Of a stretch of DNA of 64,000 bases, positions 1 to 9,925 are shown piece by piece. The first letter of the stretch is position 1. Each line of letters begins with the position of its first letter. The stretch is taken from contig NC_064045.1 in NCBI RefSeq assembly GCF_932526225.1, positions 1,338,501-1,402,500 on the forward strand. The letters are read 5' to 3'. The position numbers and the translations under genes are program-made. Under the pieces are notes generated by a model. That model was given only the letters and a program-made list of their open reading frames with translations, was not told the origin of the DNA and did no database searches. This DNA comes from Nematostella vectensis (taxonomy: Eukaryota > Cnidaria > Anthozoa > Actiniaria > Edwardsiidae).

Positions 1-194
1 TTTTGGTCCGTCCTGTCACGCCCAGGGCATGCACAAACACGTGTGGGCCCCACCCACCATCACTTTTGTAATGGTCCCTCTTCCTTATCACAAGTCTGGT
101 ACTCTTAACATTATGTGGTGTCATGGAGTAATGTACTCTTACATGAGAGAGAAAGCGTCTTTTGTTTTAATTTTATATTGAAACCTGTGTCAAC

Positions 195-228
195 AGGTGT
201 AAAGTGTATTAACACTAGCTTTACACCT
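195..228. repeat. Monomer hairpin (10-11 bp inverted repeat), representative copy
   Basis: AGGTGTAAAG (195-204) is followed after 14 bases by its exact reverse complement CTTTACACCT (219-228). In monomers that read CACCTG on the right side the stem is 11 bp. The arms are kept in nearly every monomer I checked, while the base next to the right arm and the loop vary (GTATTAACAC or GTGTTAACAC). A second small stem (ACCTGT/ACAGGT) overlaps the left arm. The arms resemble inverted T-box half-sites, but no function is shown. Confidence 0.75.
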
Positions 229-310
229 ATAAAATATCAACAACTATCTGTGATAGAAGTGGCTGGCGTAATGACAGCTTGGCTTGCTTGAATCTGTCTT
301 GTATTTGGCT

Positions 311-322
311 AGAACTAGTTCT
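311..322. repeat. 12-bp perfect palindrome in monomer, representative copy
   Basis: AGAACTAGTTCT is its own reverse complement and recurs in almost every monomer. The monomers at 42962, 50930 and 58901 have lost its AACTAG core through a small deletion. The spacing does not fit a heat-shock element; no binding factor is proposed. Confidence 0.6.
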
Positions 323-443
323 TTGATCTCGAACGGGTAAAGGGGCCCATGCAGGTTATTTTTTTTCACGATATACACCTTATAATTATAATTGATGTCC
401 ATCGCAATCCCTGCTTCCTAAAGTTAGAGCCTAGTGCACCACT

Positions 444-460
444 GGAGTCCAATGGACTCC
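444..460. repeat. 7-bp stem, 3-base loop hairpin in monomer, representative copy
   Basis: GGAGTCC-AAT-GGACTCC forms a perfect short hairpin and recurs in most monomers. Some monomers have damaged it (for example GGGGTCCAATGGACACC near 17095, 21735, 23597 and 32885), so it is not strictly maintained. Confidence 0.6.
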
Positions 461-3400
461 GAGAAATTTAAAAATGCATACTGCTAGTTTTGCCGCTGTT
501 AATTTATCATATACCATTGTCTGGTCTCGCAAATAAATAATAAGAGATACATTATATATTTCAATATATACAGAAATACTTTATATATTAATATAATATA
601 AGAGTCTCCAGAGGGACTTTGAAGGCTGTTCCAAAACTGTGCTTATTATACATGTACGACCTACTTTGGGTTTAGAAGTTTGTGAGAAGTCATTGAATAT
701 CTTATTCGGTTTTGATTCTCTGGTTACTGACAAGTCCTGGTGCAGGTGCTAATGGCCAGATTAGAAGAGTTTTTGGCTCTTGTCAAAGTCGTATTCGTTT
801 TTTTTTTTTCTGTGTTTTGAATAGTCCACATGGTGTTCTTTGTTGAAGGGAAGTCTCAAAACTTCTGGGTTTGACCGCATGTGGTACTTCTAAGAGCCTC
901 TCGAGAGAACAAGCCTTATCTAGATTTTTTTGGTCCGTCCTGTCACGCCCAGGGCATGCACAAACACGTGTGGGCACCAACCCCTATCACTTTTGTAATG
1001 GTCCTTCTTCCCTATCACAAGTCTGCTACTCATAACATTATGTGGTGTCATGGAGTAATGTACTCTAACATGAGAGAGAAAGCGTCTTTTGTTTTCATTT
1101 TATATTGAAACCTGTGTCAACAGGTGTAAAGTGTATTAACACTAGCTTTACACCTGTAAAATATCAGCAACTATCTGTGATAGAAGTGGCTGGCGTAATG
1201 ACAGCTTGGCTTGCTTGAATCTCGGGTAAAGGAACACATGCAGGTTATTTTTTTTCAGGATATACACCTTATAATTATAATTGATGTCCATCGCAATCCC
1301 TGCTTCCTAAAGATAGAGCCTAGTGCACCACTGGAGTCCAATGGACTCCGTGAAATTTAAAATGCATACCGCTAGTTTTGCCGCTGTTAATTTATCATAT
1401 ACCATTGTCTGGTCTCGCAAATAAATAATAAGAGATACATTATTATATTTCAATATATACAGAAATACTTTATATGTTAATATAATATAAGAGTCTCCAG
1501 AGGGACTTTGAAGGCTGTTCCAAAACTGTGCTTATTATACATGTACGACCTACTTTGGGTTTAGAAGTTTGTGAGAAGTCATTGAATATCTTATTCGGTT
1601 TTGATTCTCTGGTTACTGACAAGTCCTGGTGCAGGTGCTAATGGCCAGATTAGAAGAGTTCTGGGCTCTTGTCAAAGTCGTATTCGTTTTTTTTTTTTGG
1701 TGTTTTGAATAGTCCACATGGTGTTCTTTGTTGAAGGGAAGTCTCAAAACTTCTGGGTTGGACCGCATGTCGTACTTCTAAGAGCCTCTCGAGAGAACAA
1801 GCCTTATCTAGATTTTTTTGGTCCGTCCTGTCACGCCCAGGGCATGCACAAACACGTGTGGGCACCAACCCCTATCACTTTTGTAATGGTCCTTCTTCCC
1901 TATCACAAGTCTGGTACTCTTAACATTATGTGGTGTCATGGAGTAATGTACTCTTACATGAGAGAGAAAGCGTCTTTTGTTTTAATTTTATATTGAAACC
2001 TGTGTCAAGAGGTGTAAAGTGTATTAACACTAGCTTTACACCTATAAAATATCAACAACTATCTGTGATAGAAGTGGCTGGCGTAATGACAGCTTGGCTT
2101 GCTTGAATCTGCCTTGTATTTGGCTAGAACTAGTTCTTTGATCTCGAACGGGTAAAGGGGCCCATGCAGGTTATTTTTTTTCACGATATACACCTTATAA
2201 TTATAATTGATGTCCATCGCAATCCCTGCTTCCTAAAGTTAGAGCCTAGTGCACCACTGGAGTCCAATGGACTCCGAGAAATTTAAAAATGCATACTGCT
2301 AGTTTTGCCGCTGTTAATTTATCATATACCATTGTTTGGTCTCGCAAATAAATAATAAGAGATACATTATATATTTCAATATATACAGCAATACTTTATA
2401 TGTTAATATAATATAAGAGTCTCCAGAGGGACTTTGAAGGCTGTTCCAAAACTGTGCTTATTATACATGTACGACCTACTTTGGGTTTAGAAGTTAGTGA
2501 GAAGTCATTGAATATCTTATTCGGTTTTGATTCTCTGGTTACTGACAAGTCCTGGTGCAGGTGCTAATGGCCAGATTAGAAGAGTTCTGGGCTCTTGTCA
2601 AAGTCGTATTCGTTTTTTTTTTTGGTGTTTTGAATAGTCCACATGGTGTTCTTTGTTGAAGGGAAGTCTCAAAACTTCTGGGTTGGACCGCATGTGGTAC
2701 TTCTAAGAGCCTCTCGAGAGAACAAGCCTTATCTAGATTTTTTTGGTCCGTCCTGTCACGCCCAGGGCATGCACAAACACGTGTGGGCACCAACCCCTAT
2801 CACTTTTGTAATGGTCCTTCTTCCCTATCACAAGTCTGCTACTCATAACATTATGTGGTGTCATGGAGTAATGTACTCTAACATGAGAGAGAAAGCGTCT
2901 TTTGTTTTCATTTTATATTGAAACCTGTGTCAACAGGTGTAAAGTGTATTAACACTAGCTTTACACCTGTAAAATATCAGCAACTATCTGTGATAGAAGT
3001 GGCTGGCGTAAAGACAGCTTGGCTTGCTTGAATCTCTGCCTTGTATTTGGCTAGAACTAGTTCTTTGATCTCGAACGGGTAAAGAGGCTCATGCAGGATA
3101 TTTTTTTTCACGATATACACCTTATAATTATAATTGATGTCCATCGCAATCCCTGCTTCCTAAAGTTAGAGCCTAGTGCACCACTGGATTTCAATGGACT
3201 CCGAGAAATTTAAAAATGCATACTGCTAGTTTTGCCGCTGTTAATTTAACGTATACCATTGTCTGGTCTTGCAAATAAATAATAAGAGATACTTTATAAA
3301 TTTCAATATATACAGAAATACTTTATATATAAATATAATATAAGAGTCGCCAGAGGGACCTTGAAGGCTTATCCAAAAATGTGCTTATTATACATGTACG

Positions 3401-3600
3401 ACCTACTTTGGGTTTAGAAGTTTGTGAGAAGTCATTGAATATCTTATTCGGTTTTGATTCTCTGGTGTACTGACTAGTCCTGGTGCAGGTGCCAATGGCA
3501 AGATTAGAAGAATTCTGGGCTCTTGTCAAAGTCGTATTCGTTTTTTATTTTTCGGTGTATTGAATAGTCCACATAGTGTTCTTTGTTGAAGGGAAGTCTC

Positions 3601-4158
3601 GAGATCAAGAAGAAAGCGAACAGGGTGCTAAACATTCTCCAGAGGAACTTATCATCATGTCCTGCTGAGGTCAAGGGGAAGGCCTACATTAGTCTTGTGC
3701 GTCCTGTAGCTGAATATGCCTCCCCAGCGTGGTCTCCACACACTCAAAAGGACATCAACTGTGTTGAGTCAATTCAACGCCGCGCTGCCCGCTTTGTCAC
3801 AAACGATTATCGTAGAGATAGTAGTGTTTCAAACATGATTGCCCAATTAGGATGGCAATCGTTACAAAATCGTAGAGTGGTAAATGATATTTCTTTATTT
3901 TACAATGTTAATTTTCATCACGTAAACATTGACTTTCCCACTGACATTAAGCTGAGACACTTCAATTATGCTACTAGGGCTAGTGCCCGTCATTGTTTCC
4001 AGTTTGACAATCCAACACCAGCAGTAAATTGTTACAAGTTTTCGTTCTATGTAAGATCTGTTCCAGTTTGGAACTCACTGTCTCAATCATGCTTTAACAA
4101 TATATCAACTGTAACACAATTTCGTGCGGCCTTGCCTAGCGAGCTAATCCTGCAATGA
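3601..4158 (+). pseudogene. C-terminal fragment of CR1/Jockey-type reverse transcriptase, copy 1
   Basis: About 185 residues remain open up to a TGA. The fragment holds the region after the catalytic RT domain: a stretch resembling SLVRPVAEYASPAWSPHT, then QRRAARFVTNDY and LGWQSLQNRR. In CR1/Jockey-group elements these motifs follow the polymerase palm and thumb. The catalytic YADD/FADD box and the endonuclease are absent, so it cannot be functional. The frame is also open through the first 18 bases to the left, which belong to the satellite, but there is no ATG. The family call rests on motif recall and is fairly secure at superfamily level, less so at clade level. Confidence 0.85.
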
Positions 4159-4329
4159 TCGTATGCCTTATTTATTTGTTTTTAATGTGTTTTTTGTGTA
4201 TCATTATTATTACTTGATTGTACTGTTTATTTATGTATTTTTTTTTTTTTTTTTTCGTTCGTCCTGGTCGTCGACCGCTCATTGCCGGATTAGCTTGCTA
4301 GGGGCAAATATCCTAATTAAAGATTAAAG
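3601..4329 (+). mobile_element. CR1-like non-LTR retrotransposon fragment, copy 1
   Basis: This 729-bp insertion splits the monomer string AAGTCTC|AAAACTTCTGGG, which is intact in other monomers. It is the 3' end of a non-LTR element: the C-terminal part of the reverse transcriptase frame, a stop at 4156-4158, an AT-rich 3' UTR with a long T run (about 4239-4256), a GC-richer stretch containing GTCGTCGACC, and a short tail of repeated GATTAAA. The 5' end is truncated, as is usual for such elements. I see no convincing target-site duplication, only possible overlap with the A-rich tail. Confidence 0.85.
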
Positions 4330-5259
4330 AAAACTTCTGGGTTGTACCGCATATGGTACTTCTAAGAGCCTTTCGAGAGAACAAGCCTTATCTAGATTTT
4401 TTTGGTTCGTCCTGTCACGCCCAGGGCATGCACAAACACGTGTGGGCCTCACCCCCCATCACTTTTGTAATGGTCCCTCTTCCTTATCACAAGTCTGCTA
4501 CTCATAACATTATGTGGTGTCATGGAGTAATGTACTCTTACATGAGAGAGAAAGCGTCTTTTGTTTTAATTTTATATTGAAACCTGAGTCAACAGGTGTA
4601 AAGTGTATTAACACTAGCTTTACACCTGTAAAATATCAGCAACTATCTGTGATAGAAGTGGCTGGCGTAATGACAGCTTGGCTTGCTTGAATCTCTGCCT
4701 TGTATTTGGATAGAACTAGTTCTTTGATCTCGAACGGGTAAAGAGGCCCATGCAGGATATTTTTTTTCACGATATACACCTTATAATTGTAATTGATGTC
4801 CATCGCAATCCCTGCTTCCTAAAGTTAGAGCCTAGTGCACCACTGGAGTCCAATGGACTCCGAGAAATTTAAAAATTCATACTGCTAGTTTTGCCGCTTT
4901 TAATTTAACATATACCATTGTCTGGTCTTGCAAATAAATAATAAGAGATACTTTATACATTTCAATATATACAGAAATACTTTATATATTAATATAATAT
5001 AAGAGTCTCCAGAGGGACTTTGAAGGCTGTTCCAAAAATGTGCTTATTATACATGTACGACCTACTTTGGGTTTAGAAGTTTGTGAGAAGTCATTGAATA
5101 TCTTATTCGGTTTTGATTCTCTGGTGTACTGACTAGTCCTGGTGCAGGTGCCAATGGCAAGATTAGAAGAATTCTGGGCTCTTGTCAAAGTCGTATTTGT
5201 TTTTTATTTTTCGGTGTATTGAATAGTCCACATAGTGTTCTTTGTTGAAGGGAAGTCTC

Positions 5260-5817
5260 GAGATCAAGAAGAAAGCGAACAGGGTGCTAAACATTCTCCA
5301 GAGGAACTTATCATCATGTCCTGCTGAGGTCAAGGGGAAGGCCTACATTAGTCTTGTGCGTCCTGTAGCTGAATATGCCTCCCCAGCGTGGTCTCCACAC
5401 ACTCAAAAGGACATCAACTGTGTTGAGTCAATTCAACGCCGCGCTGCCCGCTTTGTCACAAACGATTATCGTAGAGATAGTAGTGTTTCAAACATGATTG
5501 CCCAATTAGGATGGCAATCGTTACAAAATCGTAGAGTGGTAAATGATATTTCTTTATTTTACAATGTTAATTTTCATCACGTAAACATTGACTTTCCCAC
5601 TGACATTAAGCTGAGACACTTCAATTATGCTACTAGGGCTAGTGCCCGTCATTGTTTCCAGTTTGACAATCCAACACCAGCAGTAAATTGTTACAAGTTT
5701 TCGTTCTATGTAAGATCTGTTCCAGTTTGGAACTCACTGTCTCAATCATGCTTTAACAATATATCAACTGTAACACAATTTCGTGCGGCCTTGCCTAGCG
5801 AGCTAATCCTGCAATGA
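5260..5817 (+). pseudogene. C-terminal fragment of CR1/Jockey-type reverse transcriptase, copy 2
   Basis: The translation is identical over its full length to the fragment at 3601-4158, ending at the same TGA. It lacks the endonuclease and the catalytic palm motifs. The absence of any amino-acid difference indicates a recent tandem duplication or ongoing homogenisation with its neighbour. It is not expected to produce a protein. Confidence 0.85.
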
Positions 5818-5988
5818 TCGTATGCCTTATTTATTTGTTTTTAATGTGTTTTTTGTGTATCATTATTATTACTTGATTGTACTGTTTATTTATGTATTTT
5901 TTTTTTTTTTTTTTCGTTCGTCCTGGTCGTCGACCGCTCATTGCCGGATTAGCTTGCTAGGGGCAAATATCCTAATTAAAGATTAAAG
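5260..5988 (+). mobile_element. CR1-like non-LTR retrotransposon fragment, copy 2
   Basis: Same 729-bp insertion, same junctions and same orientation as at 3601-4329, shifted by 1659 bp (one 930-bp monomer plus 729). This makes a tandem duplication of an already interrupted monomer far more likely than two insertions. The flanking monomers differ slightly: GGGTTGTACC follows copy 1 and GGGTTGGACC follows copy 2. Confidence 0.85.
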
Positions 5989-6674
5989 AAAACTTCTGGG
6001 TTGGACCGCATATGGTACTTCTAAGAGCCTTTCGAGAGAACAAGCCTTATCTAGATTTTTTTGGTTCGTCCTGTCACGCCCAGGGCATGCACAAACACGT
6101 GTGGGCCTCACCCCCCATCACTTTTGTAATGGTCCCTCTTCCTTATCACAAGTCTGCTACTCATAACATTATGTGGTGTCATGGAGTAATGTACTCTTAC
6201 ATGAGAGAGAAAGCGTCTTTTGTTTTAATTTTATATTGAAACCTGAGTCAACAGGTGTAAAGTGTATTAACACTAGCTTTACACCTGTAAAATATCAGCA
6301 ACTATCTGTGCTAGAAGTGGCTGGCGTAAAGACAGCTTGGCTTGCTTGAATCTCTGCCTTGTATTTGGATAGAACTAGTTCTTTGATCTCGAACGGGTAA
6401 AGGGGCCCATGCAGGTTATTTTTTTTTCACGATATACACCTTATAATTGTAATTGATGTCCATCGCAATCCCTGCTTCCTAAAGTTAGAGCCTAGTGCAC
6501 CACTGGAGTCCAATGGACTCCGAGAAATTTAAAAATTCATACTGCTAGTTTTGCCGCTTTTAATTTAACATATACCATTGTCTGGTCTTGCAAATAAATA
6601 ATAAGAGATACTTTATACATTTCAATATATACAGAAATACTTTATATATTAATATAATATAAGAGTCTCCAGAA

Positions 6675-9580
6675 GGACTTTGAAGGCTGTTCCAAAAATG
6701 TGCTTATTATACATGTACGACCTACTTTGGGTTTAGAAGTTTGTGAGAAGTCATTGAATATCTTATTCGGTTTTGATTTATCTGGTGTACTGACTAGTCC
6801 TGGTGCAGGTGCCAATGGCCAGATTAGAAGAGTTCTGGGCTCTTGTCAAAGTCGTATTCGTTTTTTATTTTTCGGTGTATTGAATAGTCCACATGGTGTT
6901 CTTTGTTAAAGGGAAGTCTCAAAACTTCTGGGTTGGACCGCATATGGTACTTCTAAGAGCCTCTCGAGAGAACCAGCCTTATCTAGATTTTTTTGGTCCG
7001 TCCTGTCACGCCCAGGGCATGCACAAACACGTGTGGGCCGCACCCACCATCACTTTTGTAATGTTCCCTCTTCCTTATCACAAGTCTGGTACTCTTAACA
7101 TTATGTGGTGTCATGGAGTAATGTACTCTTACATGAGAGAGAAAGCGTCTTTTGTTTTAATTTTATACTGAAACCTGTGTCAACAGGTGTAAAGTGTATT
7201 AACACTAGCTTTACACCTATAAAATATCAACGACTATCTGTGATAGAAGTGGCTGGCGTAATGACAGATTGGCTTGCTTGAATCTGCCTTGTATTTGGCT
7301 AGAACTAGTTCTTTGATCTCGAACGGGTAAAGGGGCCCATGCAGGTTATTTTTTTTCACGATATACACCTTATAATTATAATTGATGTCCATCGCAATCC
7401 CTGCTTCCTAAAGTTAGAGCCTAGTGCACCACTGGAGTCCAATGGACTCCGAGAAATTTAAAAATGCATACTGCTAGTTTTGCCGCTGTTAATTTATCAT
7501 ATACCATTGTCTGGTCTCGCAAATAAATAATAAGAGATACATTATATATTTCAATATATACAGAAATACTTTATATATTAATATAATATAAGAGTCTCCA
7601 GAGGGACTTTGAAGGCTGTTCCAAAACTGTGCTTATTATACATGTACGACCTACTTTGGGTTTAGAAGTATGTGAGAAGTCATTGAATATCTTATTCGGT
7701 TTTGATTCTCTGGTTACTGACAAGTCCTGGTGCAGGTGCTAATGGCCAGATTAGAAGAGTTCTGGGCTCTTGTCAAAGTCGTATTCGTTTTTTTTTTTTC
7801 GGTGTTTTGAATAGTCCACATGGTGTTCTTTGTTGAAGGGAAGTCTCAAAACTTCTGGGTTGGACCGCATGTGGTACTTCTAAGAGCCTCTCGAGAGAAC
7901 AAGCCTTATCTAGATTTTTTTGGTCCGTCCTGTCACGCCCAGGGCATGCACAAACACGTGTGGGCACCGACCCCTATCACTTTTGTAATGGTCCTTCTTC
8001 CCTATCACAAGTCTGCTACTCATAACATTATGTGGTGTCATAGAGTAATGTACTCTAACATGAGAGAGAAAGCATCTTTTGTTTTCATTTTATATTGAAA
8101 CCTGTGTCAACAGGTGTAAAGTGTATTAACACTAGCTTTACACCTGTAAAATATCAGCAACTATCTGTGATAGAAGTGGCTGGCGTAATGACAGCTTGGC
8201 TTGCTTGAATCTCTGCCTTGTATTTGGCTAGAACTAGTTCTTTGATCTCGAACGGGTAAAGGGGCCCATGCAGGTTATTTTTTTTCACGATATACACCTT
8301 ATAATTATAATTGATGTCCATCGCAATCCCTGCTTCCTAAAGTTAGAGCCTAGTGCACCACTGGAGTCCAATGGACTCCGTGAAATTTAAAAATGCATAC
8401 CGCTAGTTTTGCCGCTGTTAATTTATCATATACCATTGTCTGGTCTCGCAAATAAATAATAAGAGATACATTATATATTTCAATATATACAGAAATACTT
8501 TATATGTTAATATAATATAAGAGTCTCCAGAGGGACTTTGAAGGCTGTTCCAAAACTGTGCTTATTATACATGTACGACCTACTTTGGGTTTAGAAGTTT
8601 GTGAGAAGTCATTGAATATCTTATTCGGTTTTGATTCTCTGGTTACTGACAAGTCCTGGTGCAGGTGCCAATGGCCAGATTAGAAGAATTCTGGGCTCTT
8701 GTCAAAGTCGTATTCGTTTTTTATTTTTCGGTGTATTGAATAGTCCACATAGTGTTCTTTGTTGAAGGGAAGTCTAAAAACTTCTGGGTTGGACCGCATA
8801 TGGTACTTTTAAGAGCCTCTCGAGAGAACAAGCCTTATCTAGATTTTTTTGGTCCGCCCTGTCACGCCCTGGGCATGCACAAACACGTGAGGGCACCAAC
8901 CCCCATCACTTTTGTAATGGTCCTTCTTCCTTATCACAAGTCTGCTACTCATAACATTATGTGGTGTCATGGAGTAATGTACTCTTACATGAGAGAGAAA
9001 GCGTCTTTTGTTTTAATTTTATATTGAAACCTGAGTCAACAGGTGTAAAGTGTATTAACACTAGCTTTACACCTGTAAAATATCAGCAACTATCTGTGAT
9101 AGAAGTGGCTGGCGTAAAGACAGCTTGGCTTGCTTGAATCTCTGCCTTGTATTTGGATAGAACTAGTTCTTTGATCCCGAACGGGTAAAGGGGCCCATGC
9201 AGGTTATTTTTTTTCACGATATACACCTTATAATTATAATTGATGTCCATCGCAATCCCTGCTTCCTAAAGTTAGAGCCTAGTGCACCACTGGAGTCCAA
9301 TGGACTCCGAGAAATTTAAAAATTCATACTGCTAGTTTTGCCGCTGTTAATTTAACATATACCATTGTCTGGTCTTGCAAATAAATAATAAGAGATACTT
9401 TATACATTTCAATATATACAGAAATACTTTATATATTAATATAATATAAGAGTCTCCAGAGGGACTTTGAAGGCTGTTCCAAAACTGTGCTTATTATACA
9501 TGTACGACCTACTTTGGGTTTAGAAGTTTGTGAGAAGTCATTGAATATCTTATTCGGTTTTGATTCTCTGGTGTACTGAC
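6675..9580 (+). repeat. Higher-order block A (first part), repeated at 17263-20787
   Basis: The monomers at 6893, 7820 and 8749 match those at 17481, 18409 and 19338 in order and in rare variants, with a constant offset of 10588-10589 bp. Diagnostic variants are ATGTTCCCTC near 7061, CATAGAGTAATG near 8039, and GCCCTGGGCATG near 8866. The match continues beyond the retrotransposon at 12733 to about 13350. Boundaries are approximate. Confidence 0.7.
9577..9580. repeat. Target-site duplication TGAC, left copy
   Basis: TGAC flanks the retrotransposon on the left. The same four bases recur at 12729-12732 on the right and occur once in the empty-site monomer (20166-20169, GTACTGACTAGTCC). The first T may be part of the adjoining T run, so the certain part is GAC. 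Confidence 0.75.
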
Positions 9581-9617
9581 TTTCATTTTTTCATTCATTC
9601 ATTCATTCATTTTTTTA
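9581..9617 (-). repeat. 3' tetranucleotide tail of retrotransposon (TGAA)n
   Basis: On the plus strand the tail reads TTTCATTTTTTCATTC followed by further ATTC units. On the element strand this is a (TGAA)n tail ending at the target duplication. Tetranucleotide tails are common in the CR1/L2 group and differ from the poly(A) tails of L1-type elements. Confidence 0.8.
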
Positions 9618-9720
9618 TTTTGCACTATTTTGAATAAGATAAAGAATATTTGGATACAGGTAGAAAAAAGGGGAAGTTAACTATTTACGGTACTTAAGAA
9701 GAAAAAAAAATTTAAGGTGC

Positions 9721-9761
9721 GCAGTGACCATAGAAGCATAAGCTTTCGAGATGGTCACTGC
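9721..9761 (-). other. Stem-loop in retrotransposon 3' UTR
   Basis: GCAGTGACCAT (9721-9731) and ATGGTCACTGC (9751-9761) are perfect reverse complements, 11 bp each, with a 19-base loop. The position is within the element's 3' UTR, about 140 bases from its end. In some L2/CR1-type LINEs a 3' RNA hairpin is recognised by the element's own reverse transcriptase; that role is inferred here, not shown. Confidence 0.65.
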
Positions 9762-9790
9762 CACAGTCAGATTTCGAGGGTCTTACAGGA

Positions 9791-9847
9791 TATTATTATA
9801 ATATTATTATAATATTATTATTATTATTATTTTTTTTTTTTTTTTTT
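9791..9847. repeat. ATT/T-rich microsatellite in 3' UTR
   Basis: Irregular (ATT)n with TATTATAATATT units is followed by a run of T. It lies between the stem-loop and the stop codon of the retrotransposon frame and is probably length-variable. Confidence 0.85.
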
Positions 9848-9925
9848 ACAATATATAATATATACATAAACAAAATATAATATTTTAGAGTGAGGAAAAG
9901 TAAATCTGGCCAGGGTGGATCAATA

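Larger units (their letters stand above)
1..9580 (+). repeat. Satellite array, block 1 (about 930-bp monomers)
   Basis: Head-to-tail monomers of about 930 bp. Using the motif CATGGTGTTCTTTGTT (or CATAGTG...) as anchor, monomers begin at 830, 1718, 2643, 3573, 5232, 6893, 7820 and 8749; the window opens inside an earlier one. The 830-1718 spacing is short (888) because about 42 bp is missing near 1218. The 3573-5232 and 5232-6893 spacings are long because each carries a 729-bp insertion. Each monomer contains T-rich runs of variable length, an AT-rich stretch around the ATATTAATATAATATA motif, and several small palindromes. Frames of 65-92 residues recur on both strands, but they match no recognised family and are broken by T-run length changes, so no gene is called. 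The block ends where a retrotransposon interrupts a monomer. Confidence 0.95.

Noticed and set aside
315-340. CENP-B-box-like string around CTCGAACGGGT in each monomer
   Set aside because: It matches the CGGG half but lacks the TTCG and central A positions needed for the core consensus, so a centromeric CENP-B site is not supported.
1718-1996. Recurrent plus-strand frame of 91-92 codons in most monomers (starting MVFFVEGKSQNFW)
   Set aside because: It follows the satellite unit exactly, matches no family I know, and is broken or shortened by small indels in several monomers (14692, 39774, 41633, 43484). Persistence is explained by recent copying.
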